The notes under the pieces were generated by a model, which did not search any database, was not told the DNA's origin, and saw only the letters and a program-made list of their open reading frames with translations. Below, in pieces: positions 17,009 to 25,179 of a stretch of DNA of 33,199 nt. Positions within the stretch are counted from its first letter, which is position 1. The number at the start of each line of letters is the position of its first letter. Source of the stretch: Gammaproteobacteria bacterium (GTDB lineage Bacteria > Pseudomonadota > Gammaproteobacteria > UBA11654); NCBI GenBank assembly GCA_018672815.1, contig JABHDX010000088.1, positions 1-33,199 on the forward strand. Reading direction: 5' to 3'. The translations under genes and the position numbers were made by a program.

Positions 17009-17091
17009 ATCAAACTTAAATAGTACAATAGGAGAGTCGTAATAATTTTAACTTAATAGTCGAATATATCTAGAGGATGTAATAGAAAAAT

Positions 17092-17373
17092 ATGGATCAA
17101 AGTATTAAAGCTATTGAAGATGAACTGAATAGATCTTTAGAGATTGAATACATTAAGATTGAAGATCAAGGACATTTACATAAGGGCCATAAAGCTGCAA
17201 ATGAAGGATTAATGCACATCAAAGCATGCATTGTATCGAATGATTTTTTAGGTCTAAACTCGATCAAAAGACATCAAAAAGTTTATGATATTCTGTCAAT
17301 ATTTCTAAAAAGAAGACTCCATGCACTTAGTTTAGAGACTTATTCAGTAGAAGAATATAATCAAAGAGATTAA
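17092..17373 (+). CDS. BolA family protein
   Basis: A 93-residue BolA-like protein. BolA proteins partner monothiol glutaredoxins in [2Fe-2S] handling and affect iron homeostasis and morphology. The family core is plain: IEDQGHLHKGHKAANEG (52-68 region), MHIKACIVSNDFLGLNSIKRHQKVYDIL with the invariant RH-x-x-VY, and LHALSLETYSVEEY at the end. The RH and HALS histidines are the usual cluster ligands. It lies 83 bases from the divergent oxygenase gene, and 6 bases from the end of the convergent fusion methyltransferase. No glutaredoxin gene is in the window. Confidence 0.9.
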   Translation: MDQSIKAIEDELNRSLEIEYIKIEDQGHLHKGHKAANEGLMHIKACIVSNDFLGLNSIKRHQKVYDILSIFLKRRLHALSLETYSVEEYNQRD

Positions 17374-17379
17374 ATTATT

Positions 17380-18735
17380 TTATTTCACAGCAATGATTCC
17401 TGCATGATCCTTTCCATAGTCAGAACTTGCTCTTGCAGGTCCAAAATACTTTGAAGTGAGTATCTCGAATCCAGCTGTTTTACATTCTCTCGCAAGAGTA
17501 TCTGGATCTAGACAATTCATATGTGGTGTCATCCCTTTAGGTAATCTAGGTATTGGTAAGCAATCAAGAACGTTATCAATAAAACCTGGAAATGGATCTC
17601 CAGCTTCTAATTTTTTTTCAAATTCTGGCAAATAGTTTTTCCAAGGGCCGGAAAAACATGTATCTGTAATTAAATAAATCTTTCCTCCAGGTTTTAGCCA
17701 CTGATACATATTTCTTAACGTATCAATTAATTCATCAGGTGTTAAAAAATGCAAACAACGAGAGCAATGAATGGTTATAAAAGATTCATTCTTAAAATCT
17801 ATATTGGGTAATGTGCCTTCTTTCGTTGTAAGATTTTCTTTTAGTGCATCAGGTGTCTCTTTTAATAGAATATCCAAATGAGCTTGATCCATATCTGATG
17901 CCAAGATTTTTGTTCCTCTTTTAAGTGCTGCAATTGATGCAATTCCATAGGCACAACCAACATCTAATGAAATTCCGTCTAATTTTGATGATTCCTCAAC
18001 AAAAGATTTTGAAATATCATTCAGATCTTGTTCCATAAAACCTCTACCATTCAGGCAAGGAATAAGACCTGGAATATATGCTTTAGGTTTAACTTGTTTA
18101 CCAGTCAACTTAGAGACTAAATTGTATAATATAGGTCCAATGAAGCTTAATCTTCTTTTTAAACTAACCTTATATTCTTTGTTTTCATCATCCATTATTC
18201 TTCTATGAAAAGCTTCAAATTTTGGATGTATATTGTTTTCATATAACTGCATAAGAAAACGGTTAGTTATTTTATGAATTAAAGGTATCTTTAGCCATTG
18301 GTTATACAGTTCTTGCATATAAATGACTGGCGTTTTATGACTTTCTGCATAGGCAATAAATTTCCAGCCTTCCTTTTTTTTTCTAAACAGTGCATTAATT
18401 CTTGCATCACCGCCCCATGCTTTTACTGGGCCTCTCATTTTCATATCATGTCTTACCCAACCAACAGCAAATAGGTATTCATCTGATAGAGGTTTTATTT
18501 TGATGTTATAAAACCTCATTCGAATGGCCTCCATCATTCTTTTTCCTGGTATAGGTTCCCAATACTTTCTTAAATCATTCCATCCAATTTTCCAATCAGC
18601 TTGTTCTTCAGCTAAATAAAATGGATCAGGATCATCCTTGTCCCAGAGATTTTCTAGATCACCATATTTTTGTGAGTCCCAAATTTTTTCAGTATCTTTA
18701 AAGATTTGTTCTATTTCTTTTTGTAAGTTTTCCAT
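17380..18735 (-). CDS. NTF2/SnoaL-like domain fused to SAM methyltransferase
   Basis: A 451-residue two-domain protein. Residues about 1-145 look like an NTF2/SnoaL-like cone fold: an N-terminal helix (EIEQIFKDTEKIWDSQKYGDLENLW), GWNDLRKYWEPIPG, strands with FYNIKIKPLSDEYLFAVGWVRHD, and a closing strand GGDARINALFRKKKEGWKFIAYAES. Residues 250-451 form a class I methyltransferase: motif I LDVGCAYG (257-264), acidic D281 in ILASDMDQAHL, FITIHCSRCLHFLTPDELIDTL as the post-motif III region, and LKPGGKIYLITDT. Between them (about 146-245) is a helical linker of unknown origin. The substrate is unknown; the NTF2-like domain could hold the acceptor or a second reaction. The gene is divergent from the luciferase-like monooxygenase. 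Confidence 0.75.
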   Translation of the reverse strand: MENLQKEIEQIFKDTEKIWDSQKYGDLENLWDKDDPDPFYLAEEQADWKIGWNDLRKYWEPIPGKRMMEAIRMRFYNIKIKPLSDEYLFAVGWVRHDMKMRGPVKAWGGDARINALFRKKKEGWKFIAYAESHKTPVIYMQELYNQWLKIPLIHKITNRFLMQLYENNIHPKFEAFHRRIMDDENKEYKVSLKRRLSFIGPILYNLVSKLTGKQVKPKAYIPGLIPCLNGRGFMEQDLNDISKSFVEESSKLDGISLDVGCAYGIASIAALKRGTKILASDMDQAHLDILLKETPDALKENLTTKEGTLPNIDFKNESFITIHCSRCLHFLTPDELIDTLRNMYQWLKPGGKIYLITDTCFSGPWKNYLPEFEKKLEAGDPFPGFIDNVLDCLPIPRLPKGMTPHMNCLDPDTLARECKTAGFEILTSKYFGPARASSDYGKDHAGIIAVK

Positions 18736-18864
18736 ACAGGTTTATTAATCCTTTTTGCTATACCTTATATGAAGCAGTGTGTATTTCAAAATATTGAGAA
18801 AGTTTTCCATTAAAACTAGTGTTAAGCTAACCAGTTAATCATCTATAAATTAAAGGATATTGCA

Positions 18865-19893
18865 ATGACAGAAATTGGCATAGTGATGGAACCAGTTCCT
18901 CAATGTTCAGCCGAGATGGCATTATTAATAGAGCAAATGGGCTTTGATATGGTGTTATGCCCAGATACACAGAATCTTTCAGCAGACCCTTATGGTCAGT
19001 TATCACTTATAGCCAATGCAACATCTACACTTAAAATGGGAACAGGGGTCACTCATCCTGTTACTCGAGAAGCTGCAGTGACAGCATCAGCAATGGCTTC
19101 GTTGCAAGAGGAATCATCTGGAAGAGCAATTTGTGGAATAGGAAGAGGGGATTCATCTGCAGCACACATTGGAAAAAGGCAGGCCACCACAGAAGAGTTA
19201 AGAAATTATGTATTAACAGTACAAAGTTATTTACGAGGTGAATCTTTAGATGTTGGTACCATGAGATCACCTATTAGATGGATTGATCCTGCTATTATAA
19301 AGCCTGTACCCATAGATATTGCTTGTACAGGCCCAAAAACCATCGAAATGGCCTGTGATGTAGCTGAACGAGTTACTTTCGCTGTCGGAAGTGCTACAGA
19401 GAGAATGTCCTGGGCGATGAATACTGCACTGAAACGTATCAATCAAACAGGTAGAAAACGTGAGGAGTTTAAAATAGGTGCTTACGTTAATTTAATATGC
19501 GATCCTGATGAAAAGAAAGCTATAGCAATGGCAAGAATGTTAACAGGATTAGTCGCACATTTCACAGCAATGAAAAAAGCACCAACAGATCACTTGCCAG
19601 ATAAGCAAAAGAAAATTACTACAAAGCTTCAGTCTGACTATGATATGAAAAATCATTCTAGTGAAAAAGGTGAGCATTTAGAATTGATTGATGATGAATT
19701 TATTGATTGGTTTTCTATTGCGGGACCACCTCAAAAATGCATCGATCGATTGGGAGAACTCATAGAGCTTGGATTGGATTATGTCTACCTACTTGGAGGA
19801 TCTCCAGTCGCAGAACCTCGTGATGCACGATTAAGAGCTATGGTTAAGCAGACTGAAATTTTTGCAAATGAAGTTCTTCCAACATTTAAGTAG
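18865..19893 (+). CDS. luciferase-like (LLM class) flavin-dependent oxidoreductase
   Basis: TIM-barrel oxidoreductase of the bacterial luciferase superfamily, 342 residues. Typical blocks are the N-terminal TEIGIVMEPVPQCSAEMALLIEQMGFDMVLCPDTQ, LKMGTGVTHPVTREAAVTASAMASLQE (56-82), GRAICGIGRGDSSAAHIGK (87-105) and the C-terminal AGPPQKCIDRLGELIELGLDYVYLLGG. This arrangement is closest to the methylenetetrahydromethanopterin-reductase-like branch, whose cofactor may be FMN or F420; the sequence does not decide which. AAAGGA lies 7 bases before the ATG, a clear ribosome binding site by local standards. It ends 2 bases from the convergent TonB-receptor gene. Confidence 0.88.
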   Translation: MTEIGIVMEPVPQCSAEMALLIEQMGFDMVLCPDTQNLSADPYGQLSLIANATSTLKMGTGVTHPVTREAAVTASAMASLQEESSGRAICGIGRGDSSAAHIGKRQATTEELRNYVLTVQSYLRGESLDVGTMRSPIRWIDPAIIKPVPIDIACTGPKTIEMACDVAERVTFAVGSATERMSWAMNTALKRINQTGRKREEFKIGAYVNLICDPDEKKAIAMARMLTGLVAHFTAMKKAPTDHLPDKQKKITTKLQSDYDMKNHSSEKGEHLELIDDEFIDWFSIAGPPQKCIDRLGELIELGLDYVYLLGGSPVAEPRDARLRAMVKQTEIFANEVLPTFK

Positions 19894-19895
19894 GA

Positions 19896-22514
19896 TTAGA
19901 ACTGATATTCCAATGATAGATTGATTAGACGACCTCGAGGGTCATGTAATCTAGTATCAAAACTAAAATCTGGAGCATCATAAAGCAATGGTGCTGATTC
20001 ATCAAAAGCATTCATTAGATGCAGTCCTAGTTCTAATATATTGTTATCTATATCAAAAGTTTTCCTTGCTCCAATGTCAAATACCAAGAAAGAATCCACT
20101 TTATTTTCATAACCACTAGAGATAGCTGCTGTGGGTAAAGGTCTTAGGTTCTTATAACCATCTAAATATCTGGCATTAACAGAATAACGAATTCCATTAT
20201 GAGATAAGCCAAAAAAAGTGTTTAATCTTAGTCGGGGTAATGAATGAGTGTGTGCATTATAATTAAATTTACCAACCCTATTAACCATATGATCTTCATG
20301 CTCACCTTCATGATCTTCCTCTTCTTCTTCATGTTCTGGTGTTAGGAATTCAAAGAGGTGGGTGGCATTTATACCTAAATCCAAAAGAATTCCATTGGCT
20401 AGTGTTTTCTTATAATCGAAACTAACGTCTATACCTTTAACTTTTGTTTTTTCTTCATTGAAGAATGTTGTGCTCACTGCTGTTATATCTCCGTATTCAT
20501 TTCTTTGAATATCAGGATTATTTGAGTTCTCAATAATTTTTGCTTGAGCATCTTCGAGTTCAAGTCGGTCTTTATAATGAATATTCCATAGATCTATTGA
20601 TAGAGAAGCATCATCATTAATTTCCCAAAGCAATCCCAAATTTGTATTGGTGGAAGTAGCTGGTTTTAGATTGGGGTTTCCTACCTGAATAACTCTCACA
20701 AAAAGGGAGCTAGATTGTTCAACACCATTGATAACATCTCTTACACCACCTAATGCAATTTCAGAACTATATAACTGAGCCATTGACGGAGTTGAGAATG
20801 ACGTTCCGACTGAACCCCTTAACAATAAATTATCATTGGGTCTAAAATTTAGTGACAATTTTGGATCTAAAGATGAATTATTTTCTACTTTTTCATACCT
20901 GGTCGCAAAGAGAAGATCAAAACTTTTGGATAATATTTTCTCTACTTCGATGAAAATAGCTTTTTTATCCCTATCTGATGAAATATTTTTACCACCACCG
21001 AGAAATAAAAGATCGGCACCTTTGATTAAATTGCCTGTTTGGTCAAATTCCGATCTTGCTAACTCATTATATGTAACATCGAGAGACTCATTATTTAACT
21101 GTATTCCAATGGCAAGATTATTTTCATTGATTCTAGTTCTGAGGATTGCATCGAGTGATGTTAATTTCCCAGTTCTTAAGCTTTGTTCTGAACCCTTTAT
21201 ATATTGGATAAGATCATCTGAGTTGGATAATGGTTCAAAGATATTCCATGTTTGATTACCGTTTGAACCGCCGCTGCCTACGATTGCATTTTCCATTCTT
21301 GAATTGATGGTATCTGGTCTATTGTGAAAATTCTCATGTTTGCTGTGAGTGATTGATAACTCTAGATCAGAGTTGTCACTAATATTGAAATTAACAACAC
21401 CGCTAATATGATATTGGTCAATTTTTTTAGGGGATAATGGAGAGGGGAAAGCAGAACCTAAAGGTCTGCCATACCAGGTGACTGGAACATTAAAAGGGCT
21501 TCCGCCTTGTCCTTGCTGTATCTTTCTAGACATAAAAGAAAGCGCCGGATATGAGGGGGATTGCGGGTTGTCATTTACATCAATATTGGCAGCAATTGCT
21601 TTGATTTTATAGCTTAAATTTTCATTGCTTTTCTTAAAACTTAAGTAGAATTTTTTATGATCTTCATCATTAACAATATTGAATCTGGTACCGTAGAGAA
21701 ATTTGCAAAATGAACCTACTAAAACCCCTCCATTTAGTTCACAATTTGGATCTGGAACCCATTGACCAGATGTATATGCTCCCGCATAGTCACCTACTAA
21801 AATCGTATCAACCTCACTGACTTTAAATGTATTCCCTAGAGTGCTTAATCCATTTTCAGCTATTCGAGGTATGTCAGATGATGAAAGAGGGCTTCTGTTT
21901 AGAAAATTCATGGCTAATACTAGGTTTGAATTTTTAAACTCTTTACCAAAAATGATTCCCAGAGTTTCATCAGATTGATCATAGCCTGATGTTTCTTGAT
22001 GCCCTAAATTTATTTTTGTTCCAGTAAACTCATCATGGGTAATGAAATTAATGACTCCTGCAACTGCATCACTGCCATAAAGAGAAGTGGCCCCTTCTTT
22101 AAGAATTTCAGTCCTATTAAGAGCAATTTCTGGAATGATATTGACATCAATATACCCTTCACCTTCGTGAGATGGAGTACCTGCAAATGTCTGTCTTTTG
22201 TTATTGAGCAAAACTAATGTCGAGGCATGATCAAGACCTCTTAGGGTAATTGCAGACATTCCTTGATCAACTCCATCAAGAGTATTGGATTGAAAGTGTG
22301 ACCCTGACGAACTTGCTAGATATTTACTTATTTCACCAATGCTTGAGATATTGAGGTTGTTGAATTCAGTTTCATCTATAACCTCAACACTGATTTTCTC
22401 AGATTTTGATCCGATATAACTTCCAGTCACAGTTATTTCTTCAATATCTTCTGCAAATGTGTTGTTTATAATGAAAATGCTAAAAATAGCGAACAGGTAT
22501 AAATTATGTTTCAT
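19896..22514 (-). CDS. TonB-dependent outer-membrane receptor with His/acidic loop
   Basis: An 872-residue outer-membrane active transporter. A signal peptide ends at about A21 (NTFA-ED), followed by a TonB-box-like EEITVTG (25-31). The plug domain includes ITLRGLDHASTLVLLNNKR and GATSLYGSDAVAGVINFIT, and the barrel ends LINLSLEYQF with the terminal phenylalanine used by the BAM complex. A cysteine pair (NCELNGGVLVGSFC) sits in an extracellular loop. Residues 726-742 form a loop rich in H, E and D (H728, H735, H739, H742), as seen in metal-uptake receptors such as ZnuD, so zinc or another divalent metal is a reasonable but unproven substrate. AAGGAGG lies 5 bases before the ATG, far stronger than other sites in the window. 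It lies 39 bases after a small exported Cys/His protein. Confidence 0.93.
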   Translation of the reverse strand: MKHNLYLFAIFSIFIINNTFAEDIEEITVTGSYIGSKSEKISVEVIDETEFNNLNISSIGEISKYLASSSGSHFQSNTLDGVDQGMSAITLRGLDHASTLVLLNNKRQTFAGTPSHEGEGYIDVNIIPEIALNRTEILKEGATSLYGSDAVAGVINFITHDEFTGTKINLGHQETSGYDQSDETLGIIFGKEFKNSNLVLAMNFLNRSPLSSSDIPRIAENGLSTLGNTFKVSEVDTILVGDYAGAYTSGQWVPDPNCELNGGVLVGSFCKFLYGTRFNIVNDEDHKKFYLSFKKSNENLSYKIKAIAANIDVNDNPQSPSYPALSFMSRKIQQGQGGSPFNVPVTWYGRPLGSAFPSPLSPKKIDQYHISGVVNFNISDNSDLELSITHSKHENFHNRPDTINSRMENAIVGSGGSNGNQTWNIFEPLSNSDDLIQYIKGSEQSLRTGKLTSLDAILRTRINENNLAIGIQLNNESLDVTYNELARSEFDQTGNLIKGADLLFLGGGKNISSDRDKKAIFIEVEKILSKSFDLLFATRYEKVENNSSLDPKLSLNFRPNDNLLLRGSVGTSFSTPSMAQLYSSEIALGGVRDVINGVEQSSSLFVRVIQVGNPNLKPATSTNTNLGLLWEINDDASLSIDLWNIHYKDRLELEDAQAKIIENSNNPDIQRNEYGDITAVSTTFFNEEKTKVKGIDVSFDYKKTLANGILLDLGINATHLFEFLTPEHEEEEEDHEGEHEDHMVNRVGKFNYNAHTHSLPRLRLNTFFGLSHNGIRYSVNARYLDGYKNLRPLPTAAISSGYENKVDSFLVFDIGARKTFDIDNNILELGLHLMNAFDESAPLLYDAPDFSFDTRLHDPRGRLINLSLEYQF

Positions 22515-22519
22515 GTAGT

Positions 22520-22526
22520 CCTCCTT
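22520..22526 (-). promoter_or_regulatory. strong Shine-Dalgarno of the TonB receptor
   Basis: Read on the minus strand, AAGGAGG is followed by a 5-base spacer and the ATG. Most genes here have weak or absent sites, so this one is unusual. Its first two bases are the last bases of the adjacent hairpin, so folding could affect access to it. Confidence 0.75.
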
Positions 22527-22557
22527 AGATTAAAAAAAATAGTTTTTTTAAATCTAA
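22525..22557 (-). promoter_or_regulatory. intercistronic hairpin before the TonB receptor
   Basis: TTAGATTAAAAAAAA (22525-22539) and TTTTTTTAAATCTAA (22543-22557) pair at 14 of 15 positions around a 3-base loop. On the transcribed minus strand the hairpin starts around the stop codon of the small exported protein and ends at the AAGGAGG site. It could act as an attenuator, an mRNA-stability or processing element, or reduce translation. It is almost all A-T, so weak, and lacks the G+C stem of a classical terminator, although the 3' arm itself begins with a T-run. Confidence 0.55.
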
Positions 22558-22826
22558 AATTTTGGAGGTGCCCTTGTTTGAAAGTTCTTAGAAAAAGTTG
22601 AGATAAATTCATTTTTTATCTCAGTGATTAAAATTGATGAAAGGTAGTAGTGATTATCAAGAGATTTAGTTTTAAGTGGTTTTAAAGCATCATTATTGCA
22701 AAGCTGACATTCAATTTGTTCGCTTTGATCATTTAAACCAATATGATCGATAGGGTGAACAGAGGAGATTGTAAGAAATAAAAGTCCCACAATTAAAAAA
22801 ATATTTTTGCCTTTTAATGCCTTCAT
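22554..22826 (-). CDS. small exported protein with HxxDH and CxxC motifs
   Basis: A 90-residue protein if begun at the ATG at 22826; a GTG at 22868 would add 14 residues. The ATG is chosen because it gives a normal signal peptide (MKALKGKNIFLIVGLLFLTISS). The mature part has HPIDHIG, then CQLC, and ends FQTRAPPKF. Small proteins with spaced His, a Cys-x2-Cys and a C-terminal RAPP or RGPP tail recur beside TonB receptors for metals in proteobacteria; this is from memory of the pattern, without a search. It may bind metal in the periplasm. It shares direction with the receptor gene and precedes it by 39 bases across a hairpin, so they probably form one operon. Confidence 0.6.
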   Translation of the reverse strand: MKALKGKNIFLIVGLLFLTISSVHPIDHIGLNDQSEQIECQLCNNDALKPLKTKSLDNHYYLSSILITEIKNEFISTFSKNFQTRAPPKF

Positions 22827-22961
22827 AATGTTAATAGTAAGTAAAAAAATATTAATACTCAACCTCACACTGAAGTTTTAATAAATTACTGTTTTAAATG
22901 TTAAATCGATGTAACTTTAAGCTAGAATAGTTAGCAATAATTAACTAAGAGAACGAAAGCT

Positions 22962-23966
22962 ATGGATTTGAAAAAACTTTTATCTATAACTACTCTAGTA
23001 TTATTTTCCCAAGTAGGATTTTCACACGACAGTGAATGTTTAAATTTTGATAGCCAAAAATTCAGCAGACCATGCATTGAGAGGTTAATTCCTAGAAGTC
23101 TAGATCTTGATAAGACGATGTTAGAACCTAGAGCCATTCTATATTCTGTAGAAACAGAAACAACTATGCCCATTAATGGCAAACCTCTAGTAGCAGTTTT
23201 AGGAGCCACAGGAAGAACAGGACGTCATGTTCTCACAGAGCTATCAAATCGAGAAGTTAGAATCAGAGCTTTATCAAGAAATATTGAAACAGCAAAAGAA
23301 TCAGTCTCTGGAAACTATGACTGGGTTAAAGCTGATGTTACACAACCAGATACACTAATCAATGCTTTACACGATGTTGATATTTTAATATCTGTTATTG
23401 GTGCTGAGGAAAGAAGAGGTGAAAAGTCACCTGAATCAGTTTCTTATCAAGGCTCTATCAATTTTGTTAAGGCTGCGAAAAAGACTGGAGTTAAGCATAT
23501 TATTTATATGTCATCAATTGGAGCAGGTGGAGCTGAAAATTTCAGTACTGTTTTATTGAATCTAGTTTTAGGTAAAACCATGAAGTGGAAGTCATTAGGC
23601 GAAGAATATATTCGCAATAGTGGAATTAAATATACTATAGTTCGCCCAGGTGGCTTGGTGGGCGATTCAGGACAACTTGGGATAAAGTTTGCACAAGGCG
23701 ATAACATTATAGGATTTATACCCAGAGCTGATGTTGCTTCAGTTTTAGTTGAATCAGCGTTTAATGAACATTCCTATGATAAAACTTTTGAAGTAATTAA
23801 TGATGAATCACTAGTAGTTGATGCTTGGAGGAATGAATTCGTTAATCTTAATAAAGAAGAGTTTGGGCAAATAGCGACTGGTAATTTTCCATTAAGCTAT
23901 ACATTTTCAATACTATTAATATTGGTATTAATAATTTACTTTATCCGTAGAAGAAAATCTCGTTAA
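22962..23966 (+). CDS. NAD(P)-binding Rossmann (atypical SDR/NmrA-like) protein with signal peptide and C-terminal anchor
   Basis: A 334-residue protein with an unusual layout. Residues 1-22 form a signal-like segment (LKKLLSITTLVLFSQVGFS). Residues 23-70 are polar with two cysteines (C26, C38). Residues 75-300 are an atypical short-chain dehydrogenase fold: LVAVLGATGRTGRHVL (76-91; GATGRTG dinucleotide loop), VRIRALSR, VKADVTQPDTLINAL, DVDILISVIGA, HIIYMSSIGAGG and YTIVRPGGLVG. It ends with one membrane helix (SILLILVLIIYFI) and RRRKSR. Together the ends predict a periplasmic domain held in the inner membrane, odd for a dinucleotide-binding fold. A start at M53 or M69 would make it a cytoplasmic tail-anchored protein instead. 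Its last 4 bases overlap the convergent CoA-transferase gene. Confidence 0.72.
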   Translation: MDLKKLLSITTLVLFSQVGFSHDSECLNFDSQKFSRPCIERLIPRSLDLDKTMLEPRAILYSVETETTMPINGKPLVAVLGATGRTGRHVLTELSNREVRIRALSRNIETAKESVSGNYDWVKADVTQPDTLINALHDVDILISVIGAEERRGEKSPESVSYQGSINFVKAAKKTGVKHIIYMSSIGAGGAENFSTVLLNLVLGKTMKWKSLGEEYIRNSGIKYTIVRPGGLVGDSGQLGIKFAQGDNIIGFIPRADVASVLVESAFNEHSYDKTFEVINDESLVVDAWRNEFVNLNKEEFGQIATGNFPLSYTFSILLILVLIIYFIRRRKSR

Positions 23967-25159
23967 ATAACTCCATCGTCACTTAGTTTTTTTATTTGTT
24001 CCAAATCTTTACCTAATAATTCCGATAATATTTCATTGGTATGTTGACTTAGTTCAGGACCAGACCAGTCAGTACCACCCGGCGTCTCAGTCAAAATAGG
24101 GAGCATGGCTGGTATTTTTAGAGGCCTTCCATTGGCTTCAATTTCTTCAAACATCCCTCTGGCTATATAATGTTCATCTTTCATCATATCTTCAACGCTG
24201 TATATTGGTCCAGCTGGAACAGAGACTTCATCCATAATTGAAAGAACTTCTTCCGATGTGTGCTCTCGAGTCCACTTCTCAATCGCTAAATCAATTTCTT
24301 TTTCATGCTCAACTCTACCCATGTTATTTTCAAACCTCTTATCTTCAGCCATTTCAGGTTGTTCAATAGCCAGCATTAATCTTTTGAAGATAGAGTCACC
24401 ATTTCCGCCAATGATTACATGTTTATCATCAGAAGTTATATAAGTATTGGTTGGAACAATACCAGTAATTGTTGATCCTGAAGGTTCTCTTATTGCCCCA
24501 CAACCAGAGTATTCTGGGACTACGGCTTCCATCAGATTAAAGACAGATTCATAAATAGCTGTATCTACCACTTGTCCTTTATTGTTAGGATCTTTCTCTC
24601 TTTGAATGTATGCAAGCATAACGCCCATAGCAGCATGAAGACCTGCCAATGTATCTCCTATGCTCAAGTTAGGTCTAACAGGAGGTCTGTCAGGAAATCC
24701 ATTGACGTATCTAAATCCTCCAAAACCCTCACATACTGATGCATAACCAGGCAAATGTGATCTTGGTCCAGTTTGACCGTAACCTGAAATTCTTGCTGTG
24801 ATTAGTCCTGGATTTTCTTTTTCTAACTCTGCCGGCCCAATTCCCCACTTTTCAAGTGTTCCTGGTTTGAAATTTTCAATTAAAACATCTGATTGTAGAA
24901 TGAGATCTTTTGCTATTTGAATTCCTTCTTCACTTTTTAAGTTCAATGTCACTGATTTTTTATTTCTAGAAACACTGTGCCACCAATAAGAAGTATTATT
25001 TTCAGTTAATCTCCAGTATCGAACAGGATCTCCTGTTATTGGTTCTATTTTTATCACTTCAGCACCAAAATATCCAAGAACACTTCCAGTGAAAGGTCCG
25101 GCAATTAATTGACCCATTTCAATTACTCTCATTCCTTTTAGAGGCTTATCTGTACTCAT
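23963..25159 (-). CDS. class III (CaiB/BaiF) CoA-transferase
   Basis: A 398-residue CoA-transferase of the family that moves CoA between carboxylic acids through an aspartyl-CoA intermediate. The N terminus GMRVIEMGQLIAGPFTGSVLGYFGAEVIKIE is the family signature, followed by RNKKSVTLNLKSEEG, ENFKPGTLEKWG and ARISGYGQTGP. The catalytic aspartate is D169 in SIGDTLAGLHAAMG. The C-terminal half carries VPAGPIYSVEDMMKDEHY. Family members include formyl-CoA, carnitine and succinyl-CoA-dependent transferases; the acid used here is not clear. It lies 20 bases after the haloalkane dehalogenase gene on the same strand, probably in one operon. Confidence 0.92.
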   Translation of the reverse strand: MSTDKPLKGMRVIEMGQLIAGPFTGSVLGYFGAEVIKIEPITGDPVRYWRLTENNTSYWWHSVSRNKKSVTLNLKSEEGIQIAKDLILQSDVLIENFKPGTLEKWGIGPAELEKENPGLITARISGYGQTGPRSHLPGYASVCEGFGGFRYVNGFPDRPPVRPNLSIGDTLAGLHAAMGVMLAYIQREKDPNNKGQVVDTAIYESVFNLMEAVVPEYSGCGAIREPSGSTITGIVPTNTYITSDDKHVIIGGNGDSIFKRLMLAIEQPEMAEDKRFENNMGRVEHEKEIDLAIEKWTREHTSEEVLSIMDEVSVPAGPIYSVEDMMKDEHYIARGMFEEIEANGRPLKIPAMLPILTETPGGTDWSGPELSQHTNEILSELLGKDLEQIKKLSDDGVI

Positions 25160-25179
25160 CTTGATTTATCCTAATTAAT

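Noticed and set aside
13346..17091. Genomic island integrated at tRNA-Lys
   Set aside because: No integrase, no repeated 3' tRNA fragment downstream and no phage genes; composition appears uniform with the flanks.
20836..21255. 139-codon plus-strand frame opposite the TonB receptor
   Set aside because: Shadow of the receptor barrel; no ribosome binding site or recognisable motif.
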